Shown here: positions 61,861 through 64,000 of the stretch, piece by piece
How positions within the stretch are numbered: the first letter of the stretch is position 1
How the letters are laid out: every line of letters begins with the position of its first letter
Assembly (NCBI RefSeq): GCF_014205225.1
Contig: NZ_JACHNB010000001.1
Location: 3,453,501-3,517,500 of the forward strand
Source: Actinoplanes octamycinicus
GTDB lineage: Bacteria > Actinomycetota > Actinomycetes > Mycobacteriales > Micromonosporaceae
Length of the DNA stretch: 64,000 bases
Reading direction: 5' to 3'
Notes under the pieces: generated by a model
Databases searched by the model: none
Told to the model about the DNA's origin: nothing
The model's input: only the letters and a program-made list of their open reading frames with translations
Translations under genes and position numbers: made by a program

Positions 61861-62086
61861 GCGGACAAAGCGGTGCCGGTCGGGCGGGGGCGATGCCGGG
61901 CTGCGCGGACAAGGCGGTGCCGGTCGGGCGGGAGCGATGCCGGACCGTGCGGACAAGGCGGTGCCGGTCGGGCGGGAGCGATGCCGGACCGTGCGGACAA
62001 GGCGGTGCCGGTCGGGCGGGAGCGATGCCGGGCTGCGCGGACAAAGCGGTGCCGGTCGGGCGGGGGAGATGCCAGGCTGCGCGGAC
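61861..62086. repeat. 44-bp direct tandem repeat, five full units plus partial
   Basis: Units start at 61861, 61905, 61949, 61993 and 62037, with a partial copy at 62081. Each begins GCGGACAA and continues GCGGTGCCGGTCGGGCGGG. The period is exactly 44 bp, which is not a multiple of three, so it does not encode a repeated peptide. Units 2 to 4 are almost identical. The array lies between a terminator-like hairpin and the 3' end of lipA. There are no unique spacers, so it is not a CRISPR array. The rest of the gap to 62292 holds no gene I can support. Confidence 0.9.
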
Positions 62087-62292
62087 AAAACGGGTGTGGG
62101 ACCGCGTAGAAGAAACGGTGCCGTGCAGGCGAGGCGGCGCCGGGCCACGCGGGGCGAAAGTGGGCGCCGGCCGGAAAGCCGGAAAGCCGGAAAAGCAAGC
62201 GACCCCAGCCTGAGCCGGGGCCGCAGCAAAAAGACAGCGACGAGACGTCGCGAACGCAGCGACGGAACGCCGCCGCTTGTGGTGCGGACGGA

Positions 62293-63216
62293 TCAGCCGC
62301 GGGCGTCGAGCGCCTGCTTGTAGAGCCGCCCCGCCCGGTACGACGACCGGACCAGCGGCCCGCTCATCACGCCGGCGAAGCCGATCTGCTCGGCCTCCTC
62401 GCGCAGCTCGACGAACTCCTCCGGCTTGACCCAGCGCTCGACCGGGTGGTGCCGCGGCGTCGGCCGGAGGTACTGCGTGATGGTGATCAGCTCGCACCCG
62501 GCGGCGTGCAGGTCGCGCAGGGCCGCGGAGATCTCCGACCGCTCCTCGCCCATGCCGAGGATCAGGTTGCTCTTGGTGACCAGGCCGGCCGCGCGGGCCT
62601 GGGTGATCACGTCGAGGGAGCGTTCATAGCGGAAGCCGGGGCGGATCCGCTTGAAGATCCGCGGGACCGTCTCGACGTTGTGCGCGAGCACCTCGGGCGC
62701 CGCGCCGAACACCTCGGCCAGCTGGGCGGGCTCGGCGTTGAAGTCGGGGATCAGCAGCTCGACACCGCAGCCGGGCTGCAGCTTGTGGATCTGCCGGACG
62801 GTCTCCGCGTAGAGCCAGGCGCCGCCGTCGGGCAGGTCGTCCCGGGCGACGCCGGTGACGGTGGCGTAGCGCAGGCCCATGGTGGCGACGGACTCGCCGA
62901 CCCGGCGCGGCTCGTCGGCGTCGAACTCGGCCGGCTTACCGGTGTCGATCTGACAGAAGTCGCAGCGGCGGGTGCACTGGTCTCCACCGATGAGGAAGGT
63001 CGCCTCGCGATCCTCCCAGCACTCGTAGATGTTCGGGCAGCCCGCCTCCTGGCAGACGGTGTGCAGGCCCTCTTTCTGCACCAGCCCGCGCATCTGGGTG
63101 TACTCCGGACCCATCTTCGCCTTGACCTTGATCCACGGCGGCTTCCGCTCGATGGGAGTTTCGGCGTTGCGCGCCTCGATGCGCAGCATGCGGCGGCCCT
63201 CGGGAGCAATAGTCAC
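62293..63216 (-). CDS. lipA: Lipoyl synthase
   Basis: A 307-aa radical-SAM enzyme that inserts two sulfurs into octanoyl groups on lipoyl domains. It has both iron-sulfur sites: C55-x4-C60-x5-C66 for the auxiliary cluster and the radical-SAM motif C81-TRR-C85-DF-C88. The segments [31 protein letters not shown] and the C-terminal [11 protein letters not shown] are highly conserved. The GTG start at 63216 gives an N-terminus aligned with actinobacterial orthologs; an internal ATG at residue 10 is less likely. lipB is not adjacent in this window. The 44-bp repeats lie downstream of its 3' end. Confidence 0.96.
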   Translation of the reverse strand: MTIAPEGRRMLRIEARNAETPIERKPPWIKVKAKMGPEYTQMRGLVQKEGLHTVCQEAGCPNIYECWEDREATFLIGGDQCTRRCDFCQIDTGKPAEFDADEPRRVGESVATMGLRYATVTGVARDDLPDGGAWLYAETVRQIHKLQPGCGVELLIPDFNAEPAQLAEVFGAAPEVLAHNVETVPRIFKRIRPGFRYERSLDVITQARAAGLVTKSNLILGMGEERSEISAALRDLHAAGCELITITQYLRPTPRHHPVERWVKPEEFVELREEAEQIGFAGVMSGPLVRSSYRAGRLYKQALDARG

Positions 63217-63341
63217 GACCCCGAGATTACGCCGATCCGGGCCGCCCGCAGCGCAGGGGCGACGAGGCTCACGTGACCTGACCTGTGACCGCCGTCACCA
63301 TATGCTGGGAAATCCGGATGCGGGTGGCGGCCGGACCTGAT

Positions 63342-63574
63342 TAGACTGCCCGGCACGGCAGTGATGGGACCGAGTAACGCTCCGATCCGCCGGCCGAGAG
63401 AGCCACCAGCAGCTGTGACGGTGGCCCGAGCGCCGGAGCGTGAAGACACCCCGGAGCCGAGCAGTGCAAGAGGCACCCGCGTGTAACGGCGCGGGTGCGA
63501 AGGTGCGGTGGTACCGCGAGGATTCCCGCTCGCCCGCACCTCCCTGGGGCCGCGTTGCAGTCACCAGAGGAGGT
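63342..63574 (+). ncRNA. T-box riboswitch leader, GAC (Asp) specifier, apparently translational
   Basis: A -10-like TAGACT lies at 63342-63347. Stem I is closed by GGG/CCC and GCTCCG (63379-63384)/CGGAGC (63434-63439). The specifier loop has AGTA on the 5' side (63373-63376) and GAAGACA on the 3' side, giving GAC at 63445-63447. A second stem CACCCGCG/CGCGGGTG follows (63474-63497), then the T-box TGGTACCGCG (63509-63518) within GGTGCGG/CCGCACC. The 3' arm's ACCTCC (63538-63543) is the exact complement of the ribosome site GGAGGT (63569-63574). Uncharged tRNA-Asp would hold the anti-sequestor and expose the site. Confidence 0.85.
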
Positions 63575-63581
63575 AACCGCC

Positions 63582-64000
63582 ATGCAACGCATCCTCTCCA
63601 CCGAACTGGCGTCCCATCCGTACGAAAAGGTCCTGGTCGAAGGCTGGGTCCATCGGATCCGGCGGCTGAAAGCGGTCTCCTTCCTGATCATCCGGGACGC
63701 GGCCGGGCTGGCCCAGGTGGTGGTGACCGACCCGGCGCAGCTGACCGCGCCGGAGGAGAGCGTCGTCTCGGTCACGGCCACCGTCACCCCGAACGAGCAG
63801 GCGCCGAACGGCGTGGAGCTGACCTCGCCGGAGATCCACGTGCACGCCGCGGTGGACGTACCGTTGCCGTTCGAACTGCATCGACCCGTGCTGACCGCGG
63901 GCCTGCCCGCCCAGCTGGACCACGCGGCGCTGGCGCTGCGGCATCCGGCCCGGCGGGCCGCGCTGCGGATCTCCGCGGCCGCCACCGCCGGGTTCCGCGC
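63582..64000 (+). CDS. aspS: Aspartyl-tRNA synthetase, archaeal/non-discriminating type (3' end outside window)
   Basis: The ATG at 63582 follows AGGAGG. The 139 visible residues form the N-terminal anticodon-binding OB fold (KVLVEGWVHRIRRLKAVSFL, then IIRDAAGLAQVVV) and the start of the hinge, with PLPFELH and LDHAALALRHPARRA. The order matches the short AspRS/AsnRS lineage (aspartate-tRNA(Asn) ligase type), not the long bacterial AspRS. The specifier GAC in the leader supports aspartate. The catalytic domain lies beyond the window, so AspRS versus AsnRS rests on the leader and N-terminal pattern. Confidence 0.8.
   Translation, partial: MQRILSTELASHPYEKVLVEGWVHRIRRLKAVSFLIIRDAAGLAQVVVTDPAQLTAPEESVVSVTATVTPNEQAPNGVELTSPEIHVHAAVDVPLPFELHRPVLTAGLPAQLDHAALALRHPARRAALRISAAATAGFR

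Noticed and set aside
61861..62086. CRISPR-like array
   Set aside because: The 44-bp units are contiguous direct repeats with no unique spacers, and no cas genes are in the window.

Overview
This is a high-GC, gene-dense actinobacterial chromosome segment, most likely from a Micromonosporaceae genome such as Actinoplanes; the genus is inferred from gene content. The support is: glnE, glnA, an RDD gene, a DUF4191 gene and lipA in the conserved actinobacterial arrangement; lipoglycan mannosyltransferases; SARP and LAL regulators; and a full ESX-type (type VII) secretion locus.

Layout. (1) 1-19.8 kb, mostly chromosomal housekeeping. It carries the 3' part of glnE, an OhrR-type regulator, a membrane protein with two GT-C mannosyltransferases, a secreted phytase-like esterase, a DrrAB-type exporter, a SARP/NB-ARC regulator, a YdcF-like protein, a sortase-anchored surface protein, glnA with an upstream GlnR-type operator, and an RDD membrane protein. 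(2) 19.8-56.6 kb, a complete ESX locus. It has Pro-rich substrate-like proteins, two WXG100 proteins, a YbaB-like protein, a 3295-aa effector, and an array of accessory or immunity-like genes (DUF6301-like, TY-Chap, four paralogs of a Zn-ribbon family, a nuclease-relic/SUKH fusion, SseB). The machine genes are a mycosin that has lost its catalytic residues, EccB, EccD, EccC, EccE and an EccA-type ATPase. An alpha/beta hydrolase and a DUF4097 protein lie between eccC and the eccE cluster. (3) 56.6-64 kb returns to the core: DUF4191, a LAL-type LuxR regulator, repeat-rich intergenic DNA, a small membrane protein, lipA, and an aspartyl-tRNA-synthetase-type gene behind a T-box leader whose apparent specifier is GAC.

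How they work together. GlnE adenylylates GlnA, and the GlnR-type site upstream of glnA fits nitrogen control. EccB/C/D/E form the secretion channel and EccA is the cytosolic ATPase. The WXG100 proteins and the giant WXG-headed protein are candidate substrates, and the genes translationally coupled behind the giant protein are candidate chaperones or immunity proteins. The ESX block sits between the RDD gene and the DUF4191 gene, which are neighbours in other actinobacteria, so it looks inserted into a conserved core neighbourhood.

The most unusual items are the catalytically dead mycosin, the giant effector with duplicated GNAT-like/HExxE units and a PD-(D/E)xK-like tail, the coupled immunity-like array, the beta-helix/EccA fusion, and the Asp-specific, apparently translational T-box.
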